Assembly (NCBI RefSeq): GCF_038446665.1
Contig: NZ_CP151802.1
Coordinates: 930,001-994,000 of the forward strand
Reading direction: 5' to 3'
From: Lysobacter sp. FW306-1B-D06B
GTDB taxonomy: Bacteria; Pseudomonadota; Gammaproteobacteria; Xanthomonadales; Xanthomonadaceae
DNA: 64,000 nucleotides
This document shows positions 18,098-26,869 of the stretch, in pieces (the first letter of the stretch is position 1; the number at the start of each line of letters is the position of its first letter). The position numbers were made by a program, and so were the translations under genes. The notes under the pieces are model-generated. The model did not search any database, was not told where the DNA came from, and saw nothing but the letters and a program-made list of their open reading frames with translations.

Positions 18098-18865
18098 TCA
18101 ACCCAGCTCCACCCACGCCGGCGCATGATCACTCGGTCGATCCCACGTGCGCGGCTCGCGGTCGATGCCCGAAGCCATCGCATGCGGGCGCAGTGCTTCG
18201 GACACCAGGGTCAGGTCGATGCGCAGGCCGAGGTTGCGGCGGAAGCCGCCCTGCCGGTAGTCCCACCAGCTGAACTGCCCCTCTTCGGGGTTGAGCGCGC
18301 GGTAGGCATCGTGCAGCCCCAGCGAATACAGCCTGCGCAGTGCATCGCGCTCGGCCCGCGAGGTGAGGATGTGGTCGTCGTTCCACACCGCCGGGTCGTG
18401 CACATCGCGGTCGTCCGGGGCGATGTTGAAATCGCCCAGCACGATCATCCGGGGATGGGTGAGGAGTTCCTGCGCCAGCCAATCGTGCACGACCTCCAGC
18501 CAGCGCAGCTTGTAGGCGTATTTGTCGGTGCCCACGTCCTGCCCGTTCACCACGTACAGGTTGACGATGCGCAGATCGCCCACGGTCGCGGCGATCACGC
18601 GCTTCTGCTCGTCCTCGAAGCCAGGCACGCCGACCTGCACGTCGCTGGCACGCTCGCGCGAGAGCACGGCGACGCCGTTGTAGGTCTTTTGCCCCGCGAA
18701 CACGCTGCGGTAGCCCATCGCGATGAGCGGATCATCGGGGAAGCGTGCGTCTTCCAGCTTGGTCTCCTGCAGCGCGACGATGTCCGGCTGCGATTGCGCA
18801 AGCCACTGTTCCAGGTGCGGCAGGCGCACGTTGAGGGAGTTGACGTTCCAGCTGGCGATCTTCAT
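18098..18865 (-). CDS. xth: Exodeoxyribonuclease III
   Basis: A 255-residue Mg-dependent AP endonuclease/3' exonuclease for base excision repair. Signatures: KIASWNVNSLNVRLPHL, ALQETKLED (metal-binding Glu), LGDFNIAPDDRDVHD, and the catalytic end DRPSDHAPAWVEL. Length is normal. The start MKIASWNV has no competing upstream candidate that is family-like. It is divergent from ltaE, with an 88-bp gap that must hold both promoters. Confidence 0.96.
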   Translation of the reverse strand: MKIASWNVNSLNVRLPHLEQWLAQSQPDIVALQETKLEDARFPDDPLIAMGYRSVFAGQKTYNGVAVLSRERASDVQVGVPGFEDEQKRVIAATVGDLRIVNLYVVNGQDVGTDKYAYKLRWLEVVHDWLAQELLTHPRMIVLGDFNIAPDDRDVHDPAVWNDDHILTSRAERDALRRLYSLGLHDAYRALNPEEGQFSWWDYRQGGFRRNLGLRIDLTLVSEALRPHAMASGIDREPRTWDRPSDHAPAWVELG

Positions 18866-18953
18866 GGCGCGAAGTGTAGCCGCCCGGCCGCGCACTGCCA
18901 GTCCGCCGCGGTGCGCTGGCATACTCGATGGAGTTCCCGAAGCCGACCCCGCC

Positions 18954-19970
18954 ATGCACTGGATCGACCTGCGCAGCGACACCGTCACCCAGCCCACCGC
19001 CGCCATGCGCGAGGCGATGATGCGCGCGCCGGTGGGCGACGACGTCTACGGCGAGGACCCGTCGGTGAATGCGCTGCAGGCGCGGCTGGCCGACGATCTT
19101 GGCTTCCAGGCCGGCCTGTTCGTGCCCAGCGGTACGCAGTCCAACCTGATCGGCCTGATGGCGCACTGCCAGCGCGGCGACGAGTACGTCGTCGGCATGG
19201 ACGCGCACACCTACAAGTACGAAGGCGGCGGCGCGGCAGTGCTGGGCTCGATCCAGCCGCAGCCGCTCGTGCACGCGCCCGACGGCACGCTGCCGCTGGA
19301 CGCGGTGGAGCGCGCGATCAAGCCGATCGACCCGCACTTCGCGCGCACGCGCCTGCTGTGCCTGGAAAACACCTGGCACGGCCGCGCGTTGCCGCTGGCC
19401 TACCTCGCCGATGCGCGCACGCTGTGCGATCGCCGCGGACTGTCGTTGCACCTGGACGGCGCGCGCATGTTCAACGCCGCCGTCGCGCTGCGCGTGGCGC
19501 CGCGCGAGATCGCGCGGCACTTCGACAGCGTGTCGGTGTGCCTGTCGAAGGGGCTCGGCGCGCCGGTCGGCTCGGTGCTGCTCGGCACGCGCGAGCTGAT
19601 CGAAAGCGCGAGGCGCTGGCGCAAGGTCGTCGGCGGCGGGATGCGCCAGGCGGGCATGCTCGCGGCCGCGGCGTCGTTCGCGCTGGATCACCACGTCGCG
19701 CGCCTGGCCGACGACCACGCGCGCGCCGCGCGCATCGCCGAAGGATTGCGCGGCGCGGACGGCATCCACGTCGTCGCGCAGCACACCAACATGGTGTTCA
19801 TCGACGTGCCGGTGGAACGCCACGATGCCCTGCGCCGCGCGCTGGACGATGCGCGCATCCGCGTGTCGATCGGCTATACGCCGGCGATCCGGCTGGTGAC
19901 GCACCTGGACGTGGACGACGGGGGCGTGGAGCGCACGGTGCAGGCGTTGCGCGCGTTCGCCGCCGGCTGA
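18954..19970 (+). CDS. ltaE: Low-specificity L-threonine aldolase
   Basis: A 338-residue PLP enzyme cleaving L-threonine/allo-threonine to glycine and acetaldehyde. Motifs are DLRSDTVTQPTAAMREAM at the start, GDDVYGEDPSVNALQ, LHLDGARMFNAAVAL (PLP-contacting Asp) and the Schiff-base lysine in SVSVCLSKGLGAPVGS (K199). The C-terminal domain is complete. The gene ends four bases before the convergent aldehyde dehydrogenase gene. Confidence 0.95.
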   Translation: MHWIDLRSDTVTQPTAAMREAMMRAPVGDDVYGEDPSVNALQARLADDLGFQAGLFVPSGTQSNLIGLMAHCQRGDEYVVGMDAHTYKYEGGGAAVLGSIQPQPLVHAPDGTLPLDAVERAIKPIDPHFARTRLLCLENTWHGRALPLAYLADARTLCDRRGLSLHLDGARMFNAAVALRVAPREIARHFDSVSVCLSKGLGAPVGSVLLGTRELIESARRWRKVVGGGMRQAGMLAAAASFALDHHVARLADDHARAARIAEGLRGADGIHVVAQHTNMVFIDVPVERHDALRRALDDARIRVSIGYTPAIRLVTHLDVDDGGVERTVQALRAFAAG

Positions 19971-19974
19971 GGCG

Positions 19975-21411
19975 TCAACGCACCAGCAAGCGCACCATGC
20001 GGTCGACGAAACCCCGGTACGGCGGCTTCAGCAGATCGCTGCCGGCGAAGCGGCGCTGGCGGAACACCGGCAGCAGCTTGCTGAAGGTGTCGAATCCGGT
20101 GCGGCCGTGGATCGCGCCGATGCCGCTGGGGCCGATGCCGCCGAAGGGCAGGTCGTGCGCACCGAAGTGCAGCAGCGTGTCGTTGACGGTGACACCGCCC
20201 GCGAGCGCGGCTTCGACGATCCTGTTCACCTCGCGCGCGTCGTTGCTGAAGGGATACAGCGCCAGCGGCCGGTCCATCGAACGGATGCGCGCGATGGCAT
20301 CGGCGAGGCCGCGGTAGGAAATCACCGGCAGGATCGGGCCGAAGATCTCGTTGCGCATGACCTCGCTGTCCGCCGGAGGTTCCACCAGCAGCGTCGGCGG
20401 GAACAGTCGTTCCCGCGCCAGGCGCTCGCGTGCGGCGTCGTCGAGCGTGGCGGTAACGGGTTCCACCGGGACCACGCCGCGCGCGCGGGCATCGTCGACG
20501 TAGCCGCGCAGTCGCGCGTACTGGCCGTCGTTGATGATGCGGGTGTAGTCGCGTGTGGCTTCGAAGTCGGGATAACGCGCACGCAGTTCGGACTGCACTG
20601 CCTCGACGAATGCGCTCACGCGCGCTTCGTCGACCAGCACGTAGTCCACCCCGATGCAGGTCTGGCCCGCGTTGAACCATTTGCCCGTGGCGATGCGCGC
20701 GGCGGCGCGGTCGAGCGGGAAATCCGGGCACACCACCGCCGGTGCCTTGCCGCCCAGTTCCAGCGTCACCGGCGTCAGGTTCGGCGCGGCGGCGGCCATC
20801 ACCTTGCGGCCGACCGCGGTGGAACCGGTGAAGAGCAGGTGGTCGAAGGGCAGTGCGGCGAACGCGGCGCCGACCTCGGGTCCGCCGAGTGCGACGGCGA
20901 CGCGGTCGGCCGGGAACACCTCCGACACCAATTCGCGCAGCCAGCGGCTGGTACGCGGGGTGTGTTCGGACGGCTTTAGGTAAACGTGGTTGCCGGCCGC
21001 GATCGCCGACACCAGCGGCACCAGCGCCAGGTTCACCGGGTAGTTCCAGGGCGAGAGGATGCCGACCACGCCCACCGGCTCGGGCACGATGCGCGCGCTG
21101 GCCGGCCAGAAGCGCCAGCCCACGGCGGCGCGGCGCGGTTTCGTCCAGCGGCGCAGATGCTTGATGGCGTGATCGAGTTCGGCGAGCACGATCATCGCCT
21201 CCGACAGGAGGTTCTCGTGCTCGCTGCGGTGGCCGAAGTCGGCGCGGATCGCCTCGTCCATCGAGCCGATGCGCTCGCGGAACGCCTTGCGCAGGCGCAG
21301 CAGGTCGGCGCGGCGCTGGGCGAAGTCTGGCTTGCGCGCCAGCCAGGCGCGGCGCAGGCCGTCGCGGGTGGTGGCGAGTTCGTCGAGCGGCGTGTCGGCG
21401 GTGATGTCCAT
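19975..21411 (-). CDS. Coniferyl-aldehyde-dehydrogenase-like aldehyde dehydrogenase
   Basis: A 478-residue NAD(P)-dependent aldehyde dehydrogenase of the class-3/coniferyl group. Visible features: SPWNYPVNLALVPL, KPSEHTP, FTGSTAVGR, general base Glu in LELGGK (E218) and nucleophile Cys in GQTCIG (C252). The C-terminal ALYPFSND and FGGIGPSGIGAIHG patterns resemble CalB. The substrate may be an aromatic or a fatty aldehyde; the context does not decide. It is divergent from the carbonic anhydrase gene. Confidence 0.88.
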   Translation of the reverse strand: MDITADTPLDELATTRDGLRRAWLARKPDFAQRRADLLRLRKAFRERIGSMDEAIRADFGHRSEHENLLSEAMIVLAELDHAIKHLRRWTKPRRAAVGWRFWPASARIVPEPVGVVGILSPWNYPVNLALVPLVSAIAAGNHVYLKPSEHTPRTSRWLRELVSEVFPADRVAVALGGPEVGAAFAALPFDHLLFTGSTAVGRKVMAAAAPNLTPVTLELGGKAPAVVCPDFPLDRAAARIATGKWFNAGQTCIGVDYVLVDEARVSAFVEAVQSELRARYPDFEATRDYTRIINDGQYARLRGYVDDARARGVVPVEPVTATLDDAARERLARERLFPPTLLVEPPADSEVMRNEIFGPILPVISYRGLADAIARIRSMDRPLALYPFSNDAREVNRIVEAALAGGVTVNDTLLHFGAHDLPFGGIGPSGIGAIHGRTGFDTFSKLLPVFRQRRFAGSDLLKPPYRGFVDRMVRLLVR

Positions 21412-21527
21412 ACGGTCGAGTGTAGACCCGGGCCGCGACCGCCGCAGGGGCCAAACCGGCGCGGTCCGGGGGGCGTCGCGGCCGCGCGGAAGCCGGGTGA
21501 GGTGCCTCGCGCGCTAAACTCCGGAGC

Positions 21528-22067
21528 ATGACCACGCGACCTTACCTCGACACCTTTCCCGTCCAGGGCGAGCGCGTCTACATCGATCCGTCGGCGGTGG
21601 TGATCGGCGATGTGACCCTGGGCGACGACGTGTCCGTCTGGCCCGGCTGCGTGATCCGCGGCGACGTCAACTCGATCCACATCGGCGCACGCAGCAACGT
21701 GCAGGACGGCACCATCGTCCACGTCACCCATGAGGGCCCGTTCACCCGCCCGGGCGGCCTGCCGACCGTGGTCGGCAACGACGTCACCATCGGCCACGGC
21801 GTGATCCTGCACGCCTGCACGCTCGACGACTTCTGCCTGATCGGCATGGGTGCGCGCATCCTCGACGGCGCGCGCGTGCACAAGCACGGCTTCGTCGGCG
21901 CCGGTGCCGTGGTCGCGCCGGGCAAGCAGGTCGGCGAGGCCGAGCTGTGGGTGGGCAACCCGGCGCGCCTGGTGCGTCGCCTCGACGATCGCGAGATCGA
22001 ACAGTTGCACTACAGCGCCGCGCACTATGTACGATTGAAGGACCGCTACCTCGGCATGGCCGGGTAA
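21528..22067 (+). CDS. Gamma-class carbonic anhydrase-like hexapeptide protein
   Basis: A 179-residue left-handed beta-helix of hexapeptide repeats (VVIGDVTLGDDVSVWPGCVIRGDV...), with metal-binding histidines in HVTHEGP and TIGHGVILHACTL, as in the YrdA/PaaY group. It may hydrate CO2 with zinc or iron; several family members are inactive as isolated. Normal length and ending. It starts 116 bp from the divergent dehydrogenase gene. Confidence 0.92.
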   Translation: MTTRPYLDTFPVQGERVYIDPSAVVIGDVTLGDDVSVWPGCVIRGDVNSIHIGARSNVQDGTIVHVTHEGPFTRPGGLPTVVGNDVTIGHGVILHACTLDDFCLIGMGARILDGARVHKHGFVGAGAVVAPGKQVGEAELWVGNPARLVRRLDDREIEQLHYSAAHYVRLKDRYLGMAG

Positions 22068-22148
22068 CGGGGCGGCAGGGCGCGGCAGGGGGCCGCGGTC
22101 ACCGCACCACAGGACGCCCGGAGCGGCGTCCCAGGAACGGGGAAGCAC

Positions 22149-22667
22149 ATGGAAGGTTTCGAGTACCGCAATCCCTACGCGGCGCCCGCCGCGCAGGTGC
22201 CGACCGCGCCGATCGAACACTACGACGACGGCCTGGTGAAAGCAGGGCGCCTGCCGCGCCTGCTGGCTTATCTGATCGACCTGGGCATCAACCTGGTCCT
22301 GCTCGCGCCGGCCTTCATCGGCATCCTGCGCTTCAAGCCCGAACGCGGCATCGGCGAACTGGGCGGCTCGCTCATCGGACTGTCGGTGATCGCGATGCTG
22401 GCGCTGATGGTCTACACGCTGTTCCTGCTGGCCCGCGAAGGCCAGACCATCGGCAAGCGCGTCATCGGCATCCGCATCGTGCGCACCGACGGCGAACGCG
22501 CCGGGCTGCTGCGCCTGCTCGGCCTGCGCTATTTCGTGCCGGGCCTGATCAGCGGCATCCCGTATCTCGGCGCGGCGTTCTCGCTGGCCAACATCCTGTG
22601 GATCTTCGGCGAGGAGCGTCGCTGCCTGCACGACCATTTCGCCGACACGATGGTGGTGAACGTCTGA
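22149..22667 (+). CDS. RDD-family membrane protein (first of a tandem pair)
   Basis: 172 residues. A polar N terminus NPYAAPAAQV precedes the RDD domain, with helices at LLAYLIDLGINLVLLAPAFIG, LIGLSVIAMLALMVYTLFLLA and a C-terminal pair. Diagnostic features are the Arg/Asp positions (RLLAYLIDL, GQTIGKRVIGIRIV) and the end GEERRCLHDHFADTMVVNV. RDD proteins have been proposed as transporters or membrane chaperones; function unknown. It is closely related to the next gene, especially over the N-terminal NPYxAP motif and the last ~25 residues. Confidence 0.9.
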   Translation: MEGFEYRNPYAAPAAQVPTAPIEHYDDGLVKAGRLPRLLAYLIDLGINLVLLAPAFIGILRFKPERGIGELGGSLIGLSVIAMLALMVYTLFLLAREGQTIGKRVIGIRIVRTDGERAGLLRLLGLRYFVPGLISGIPYLGAAFSLANILWIFGEERRCLHDHFADTMVVNV

Positions 22668-22674
22668 TCGGACG

Positions 22675-22694
22675 CGGCGGCCCGCGGGCCGCCG
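22675..22694. other. 20-base G/C palindrome between the two RDD genes
   Basis: A perfect self-complementary sequence starting eight bases after the RDD stop codon, without a U-tract. It is probably a transcript-end or attenuating structure rather than a standard terminator. Confidence 0.45.
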
Positions 22695-22784
22695 ACGAAG
22701 TGGCGGGAATTTGCGAATCGTCCGATTCACCGGCGACGGCGCGCCATGCAGAGTCGATGGCTCCACACCGTCAGGAACAGGGAA

Positions 22785-23291
22785 ATGAGCGAAATGGACC
22801 ACAACCCTTATTCGGCCCCGACCGCGGACCTGTCCGTGGATGCGGCCCTCGTGTCGTCGCCTGCGCGCAAGGCCGAGCGTTCCACGCGCCTAATCGCGTC
22901 GCTGATAGACGGCCTGTTGGCGATGGTCGCCTGGGTTCCCCTGTTCATCGGCGTCACGCTGGCCGAGGGCGACAAGCGGGTTGTGGGCATCGTCCTCATC
23001 GTCATCGGATTCCTCGCGCTGCTGGCCCTGCTGGTCTTCCAGCTCACGCTGCTGTCGCGCCACGGCCAGACCTGGGGCAAGCGCCAGCAGGGCATCCGCA
23101 TCGTGCGCAGCAGCGGCGAGCCCATCGGCGTCGGCCGGATCCTGGGGCTGCGCATCGTAGTGCCGGCCGTGATCGGCGCCATTCCGTTCGTGGGCGGGCT
23201 GTTCTCGCTGGCGAACATCCTGTGGATCTTCGGCGAGGAACGCCGCTGCCTGCATGACCACATCGCCGACACGATCGTCGTGAACGTCTGA
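22785..23291 (+). CDS. RDD-family membrane protein (second of a tandem pair)
   Basis: 168 residues from MSEMDHNPYSAP, chosen because AGGAACAGGGAA precedes it; an in-frame ATG 39 bases earlier has no ribosome site. The architecture matches the upstream paralogue: NPYxAPxA motif, RLIASLIDGLLAMVAW, GQTWGKRQQGIRIVRSSGE, and the near-identical end NILWIFGEERRCLHDHIADT. It shares one base with the next RDD gene (TGATG), so it is coupled to the MoxR operon. Confidence 0.9.
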   Translation: MSEMDHNPYSAPTADLSVDAALVSSPARKAERSTRLIASLIDGLLAMVAWVPLFIGVTLAEGDKRVVGIVLIVIGFLALLALLVFQLTLLSRHGQTWGKRQQGIRIVRSSGEPIGVGRILGLRIVVPAVIGAIPFVGGLFSLANILWIFGEERRCLHDHIADTIVVNV

Positions 23292-23971
23292 TGCTCGACA
23301 CGTATCGGGAAGTCGTCACCCCGGAGGGCGTCGCCCTCCATCTGCCGGCGGCGGGCCCCGTACCGCGCGCGCTGGCGTGGCTGATCGACTTCCTGATCCG
23401 TGCCGGCGTGATGATCGCGATGGGCACGGTGCTGGGCGTGTTCGGACGCGTGGGCATGGGCGTGTACGCCGTGGTGATGTTCCTCGTGTTCTGGTTCTAC
23501 CCGGTGGTGTTCGAGGCGATGTGGGACGGCCGCACGCCGGGCAAGCGTTCGCTCGGCCTGCGCGTGATCGCGGCCAACGGTGCGCCCGTGGGCTGGCTGG
23601 CCGCGTTCACGCGCAACCTGCTGCGCGTGGTCGACATGCTCCCGCTGGCGTACGCGACCGGCCTGGTCGCAAGCCTGCTCGATCCCTGGGGCCGTCGGCT
23701 GGGCGACATGGTGGCCGGCACGCTCGTGGTCCACGACGCACGCCCGCGCGACGCGCGTGCGGCGCGCGCGGACCCTCCGCTGGCACCGTCGATCGTGCTG
23801 CGTCCGCACGAGCAGATCGCACTGGTGGCCTTCGCCGAGCGCGGTCCGGGCCTGAGCGAAGCGCGGCAGGCGGAACTGGCGGACCTGGCCGAGCCGCTCA
23901 CCGGCGCGCGCGGCACGCTCTCGGTGACGCGCCTGTACGGGATGGCAAACTGGTTGCTGGGGCGGCGATGA
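23291..23971 (+). CDS. RDD-family membrane protein of the MoxR/DUF58 operon
   Basis: 226 residues, different from the two upstream RDD proteins: shorter N terminus, core with VPRALAWLIDFLIRAGVMIAMG, PVVFEAMWDGRTPGKRSLGLRVIAANG and LGDMVAGTLVVH, and a ~70-residue soluble tail. It is the first gene of the usual RDD-SpoIIM-DUF4129-DUF4350-MoxR-DUF58 order. The start codon overlaps the previous stop by one base. A 150-bp inverted repeat structure separates it from SpoIIM. Confidence 0.9.
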   Translation: MLDTYREVVTPEGVALHLPAAGPVPRALAWLIDFLIRAGVMIAMGTVLGVFGRVGMGVYAVVMFLVFWFYPVVFEAMWDGRTPGKRSLGLRVIAANGAPVGWLAAFTRNLLRVVDMLPLAYATGLVASLLDPWGRRLGDMVAGTLVVHDARPRDARAARADPPLAPSIVLRPHEQIALVAFAERGPGLSEARQAELADLAEPLTGARGTLSVTRLYGMANWLLGRR

Positions 23972-23972
23972 G

Positions 23973-24122
23973 GATGGCCGGGATTCGGGATTGGGGATTC
24001 GGGATTCGCAAAAGCGCGGCGCGACGCGCGGCGCGTGCCGCAGCATCTGCGCGGCGTGAATCCGTCAACCAGTCGGGTCGCGTCATCGAATCCCGAATCT
24101 CGAATCCCGAATCCCGGCCATC
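23973..24122. repeat. 150-bp inverted structure ended by heptamer arrays, inside the RDD-SpoIIM operon
   Basis: Left end: four GGGATT(C/G) heptamers (23980-24007), then GCAAAAGCGC. Right end: four inverted GAATC(C/T)C heptamers (24088-24115). The outer 17 bases (23973-23989 and 24106-24122) are perfect inverted repeats. The right end stops three bases before the SpoIIM start codon. Confidence 0.88.
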
Positions 24123-24125
24123 CCG

Positions 24126-25136
24126 ATGAAGCAAGAGCACTTCGTCCAGCGTCACCAGGCCGAATGGATCGCCTTCGAGCACTGGCTCGACGCGCGCGGC
24201 GAAAGCGCGCGCAAGGCACGCATGGAGCGGCGCAGCTGGCAGGGCCTGTCGGACGCCGAACTGCCCGCGCGCTATCGCCGGCTGTGCCAGCAGCTCGCCC
24301 TCGCGCGCCGCCGCGGCTACAGCCCGCTGGTGACCGACCGCCTGCAGGCGCTGATGCAGCGCGGCCACGGCCTGCTCTATCGAACGCCGGCGCCGCGCTG
24401 GCGGCGCGCGGTGGAGTTCCTGATCGCGGGATTCCCGCGCCTGGTGCGCGCCGAACGCGGCTGCATGATCGCCTCCTTCCTCCTGTTCTGGGCGCCGCTG
24501 GTGATCGTGTTCGCGGCGATCCAGCACCAGCCGGAGCTGTCGTCCTCGCTGTTCGATCCCGTGCAGCTGATGGAGTTCGAGCGGATGTACGACCCGGCCG
24601 ATCCGGCGCGCAAGCTCGGGCGCGACAGCGGCACCGACGTGGCGATGTTCGGCCATTACATCTGGAACAACGTCAGCATCGGCTTCCGCACCTTCGCCAG
24701 CGGCCTGCTCGCGGGCATCGGCTCGATCGTCGTCGTGCTGGTCAACGGCGTGATCATCGGCGGCGTCGCAGGCCACCTGCAGGCGGTGGGGCATGGCGAT
24801 CCGTTCTGGCGATTCGTCGCGGCGCATTCGGCGCCTGAACTCACCGCCATCGTCATAGCCGGCGGCGCCGGGTTGCGGCTGGGGCTTTCGCTGATCGCGC
24901 CCGGCCAGCGACGGCGCGTGGATTCGCTGATCGAAGGCGGACGTCGCGGCGCGCTGCTGTGCGTGGGCGTGCTGGCGATGCTGGTGTTCGCGGCGTTTGT
25001 CGAAGCGTTCTGGTCGTCGATCGCGTGGATTCCGGCGTGGATCAAGTACAGCGTCGGCGGCGTGCTGTGGACACTCACCGCGGCGTGGCTGCTGCTCGGC
25101 GGCCGCAACCTGCCCGCTGCGGACGACATCGCATGA
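24126..25136 (+). CDS. Stage II sporulation protein M (SpoIIM)-like membrane protein
   Basis: 336 residues; in this non-sporulating lineage it is part of the MoxR/DUF58 operon, not sporulation. The N-terminal ~110 residues are soluble and basic. The membrane part contains GCMIASFLLFWAPLVIVFAA, FGHYIWNNVSIGFRTFASGLLAGIGSIVVVLVNGVIIG, and later HSAPELTAIVIAGGAGLRLGLSLIAPGQRRR, which are the family signatures. It overlaps the DUF4129 gene by four bases. Confidence 0.93.
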   Translation: MKQEHFVQRHQAEWIAFEHWLDARGESARKARMERRSWQGLSDAELPARYRRLCQQLALARRRGYSPLVTDRLQALMQRGHGLLYRTPAPRWRRAVEFLIAGFPRLVRAERGCMIASFLLFWAPLVIVFAAIQHQPELSSSLFDPVQLMEFERMYDPADPARKLGRDSGTDVAMFGHYIWNNVSIGFRTFASGLLAGIGSIVVVLVNGVIIGGVAGHLQAVGHGDPFWRFVAAHSAPELTAIVIAGGAGLRLGLSLIAPGQRRRVDSLIEGGRRGALLCVGVLAMLVFAAFVEAFWSSIAWIPAWIKYSVGGVLWTLTAAWLLLGGRNLPAADDIA

Positions 25137-26869
25137 AGATCGAAGCGCTGACCGTCGCGCTGCGCCCGCGCTCCGCGTGGGAAGCCGTGGAGCTCGGCAG
25201 CGCGCTCGTGCGTCGGCATGCGAAAGCGATCTGGACGCCGTGGCTGCTGCTGACGCTGCCGCTGTTCGCCGTGCTCAACGCGGCGGCGTGGGCGCTCGAC
25301 GTGCTGTGGCTGGCGGGCCTGGCGATGTGGTGGCTCAAGCCGGCGTTCGACCGCATCCCGCTGTTCGTGCTCTCCCGCGCGGTGTTCGGCGACGTGCCAA
25401 CGCCCCGCCAGACGCTGGTGGCGCAGCGGCGCTGGGGCGTGTCGTCGATGCTGGGTTACCTGACCTGGCGGCGGTTGAGCCCGCTGCGTTCGTTGAACCT
25501 GCCCGTGGACCTGCTCGAAGGCGCGCACGGCAGCGAGGCACGCGACCGCCGCCGCGCGCTCGGCGCGCCCGTGAACGGCGTGGGCATCCTGCTCACGCTG
25601 GTGTGCCTGCATTTCGAAGTGGCGGTGTACCTGGGCACGGCGTCGCTGGCGATGGTGTTCGTGCCCGACGAATACGTGAAGGAAGCGCTGACCCGCGCCT
25701 GGGCCGTGCTGCGCGAGGCCCCGCCGTGGTTTCTGTTGCTGTCCAATGCGTTGGGCTGGATCGCAACCAGCCTGATCGAACCGTTCTACGTCGGCGCCGG
25801 CTTTGGCCTGTACCTCAACCGCCGCACCGAAGTGGAAGCGTGGGACATCGAACTCGCCCTGCGCCGCCTTCGCGACCGCCTGCTGCGCGGCGCGGCGCCG
25901 TTGCTGCTCGTGTTCGCGTTCGGCGTGGCGCTGATGCCGACGACGGTGCGCGCGCAGGACGCCGACGACACCGCGGCGCAATCCGCCGAAGACGACGCCG
26001 AAGAGAGCGAGGGCGAGGAAGACATCGCCCGCGTCACGCTCGAACAGGTTTTCGGCACGATCGCCGACGACCAGGGCCTGCGCGATGGCGTCGATGCACA
26101 GAAGACGCCGCAGCCCGCACCGCCTGCGGTCGAGGTGTCACCCGGCACTGGCACGCCGGGTGGCGGCACGACGGGCACCGCAGGCGCGGGGCATGCGCTC
26201 GCCGACGACGGGCGCCTGCGCCGCGCGGTGAAGCAGGCCTACGCCGATCCCACGGTCACGCCCAAACGCAAGGTCGTGACCTGGAAGAAGCGCGAGGTGA
26301 AGAAGAAGCCCGACGAACCGCGACGCCAGCCACCACCGCTGGCGGGCGTGGGCGAAGTGCTGGCGACCATCGGCTCGTATGGTCTGTGGATCCTGGTCGC
26401 CGCACTCGCGGGCGTCCTGCTGTGGACGTCGCCGCGCTGGTTGAAGTGGTTCCGCGGCGGCCTCGCGCGCGAAGGCCGCGAGGCCGACGAAATCCGCCGC
26501 AGCGACGCCGACGCCATGCAGGCGCCATTGCCCGACGACATTCCCACCGCGATCCGCCGCCTGTGGCGCGAAGGTCGCGAGCGCGAAGCGTTGGCGATGC
26601 TCTACCGCGCCAGCGTGGAGACGATGGTCGCGCGCACCCAGGCCATCCTGGTGCCCGGCGCGACCGAGGCCGAAGTGCTGCGCGCCTCACGTCGCCTGCC
26701 GCTGGGCGAGGATCGCGACGCCTTCGCACGCGCGGTTCGGACGTGGCAGTACGCGGCCTATGCGCACGCGTTCCCGGACGCCACCGATTTCGAGACGCTG
26801 CTGAGGGATCTTGCCGCGCGCTTCGGCTGGAGCGGTCATGTGCGCTCCGACGAGAGCGTGCCGGCATGA
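25133..26869 (+). CDS. DUF4129-containing membrane protein of the MoxR operon
   Basis: 578 residues. The N-terminal ~270 residues hold several helices (WTPWLLLTLPLFAVLNAAAW; ILLTLVCLHFEVAVYLGTASLAMVF; WFLLLSNALGWIA; LLLVFAFGVALMP). A ~150-residue acidic then Pro/Gly/Thr-rich linker follows, then a basic KKREVKKKPDEPRR. After one more helix (YGLWILVAALAGVLLW) comes the C-terminal DUF4129 helical domain (IPTAIRRLWREGREREALAMLYRAS...ATEAEVLRASR). The role is unknown; the layout suggests a membrane scaffold facing the periplasm. ATGA overlaps both sides. Confidence 0.88.
   Translation: MKIEALTVALRPRSAWEAVELGSALVRRHAKAIWTPWLLLTLPLFAVLNAAAWALDVLWLAGLAMWWLKPAFDRIPLFVLSRAVFGDVPTPRQTLVAQRRWGVSSMLGYLTWRRLSPLRSLNLPVDLLEGAHGSEARDRRRALGAPVNGVGILLTLVCLHFEVAVYLGTASLAMVFVPDEYVKEALTRAWAVLREAPPWFLLLSNALGWIATSLIEPFYVGAGFGLYLNRRTEVEAWDIELALRRLRDRLLRGAAPLLLVFAFGVALMPTTVRAQDADDTAAQSAEDDAEESEGEEDIARVTLEQVFGTIADDQGLRDGVDAQKTPQPAPPAVEVSPGTGTPGGGTTGTAGAGHALADDGRLRRAVKQAYADPTVTPKRKVVTWKKREVKKKPDEPRRQPPPLAGVGEVLATIGSYGLWILVAALAGVLLWTSPRWLKWFRGGLAREGREADEIRRSDADAMQAPLPDDIPTAIRRLWREGREREALAMLYRASVETMVARTQAILVPGATEAEVLRASRRLPLGEDRDAFARAVRTWQYAAYAHAFPDATDFETLLRDLAARFGWSGHVRSDESVPA

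Noticed and set aside
23973..24122. Insertion sequence remnant
   Set aside because: No transposase fragment or target duplication is visible. The structure is fully explained by heptamers and inverted ends, so it is listed as a repeat.
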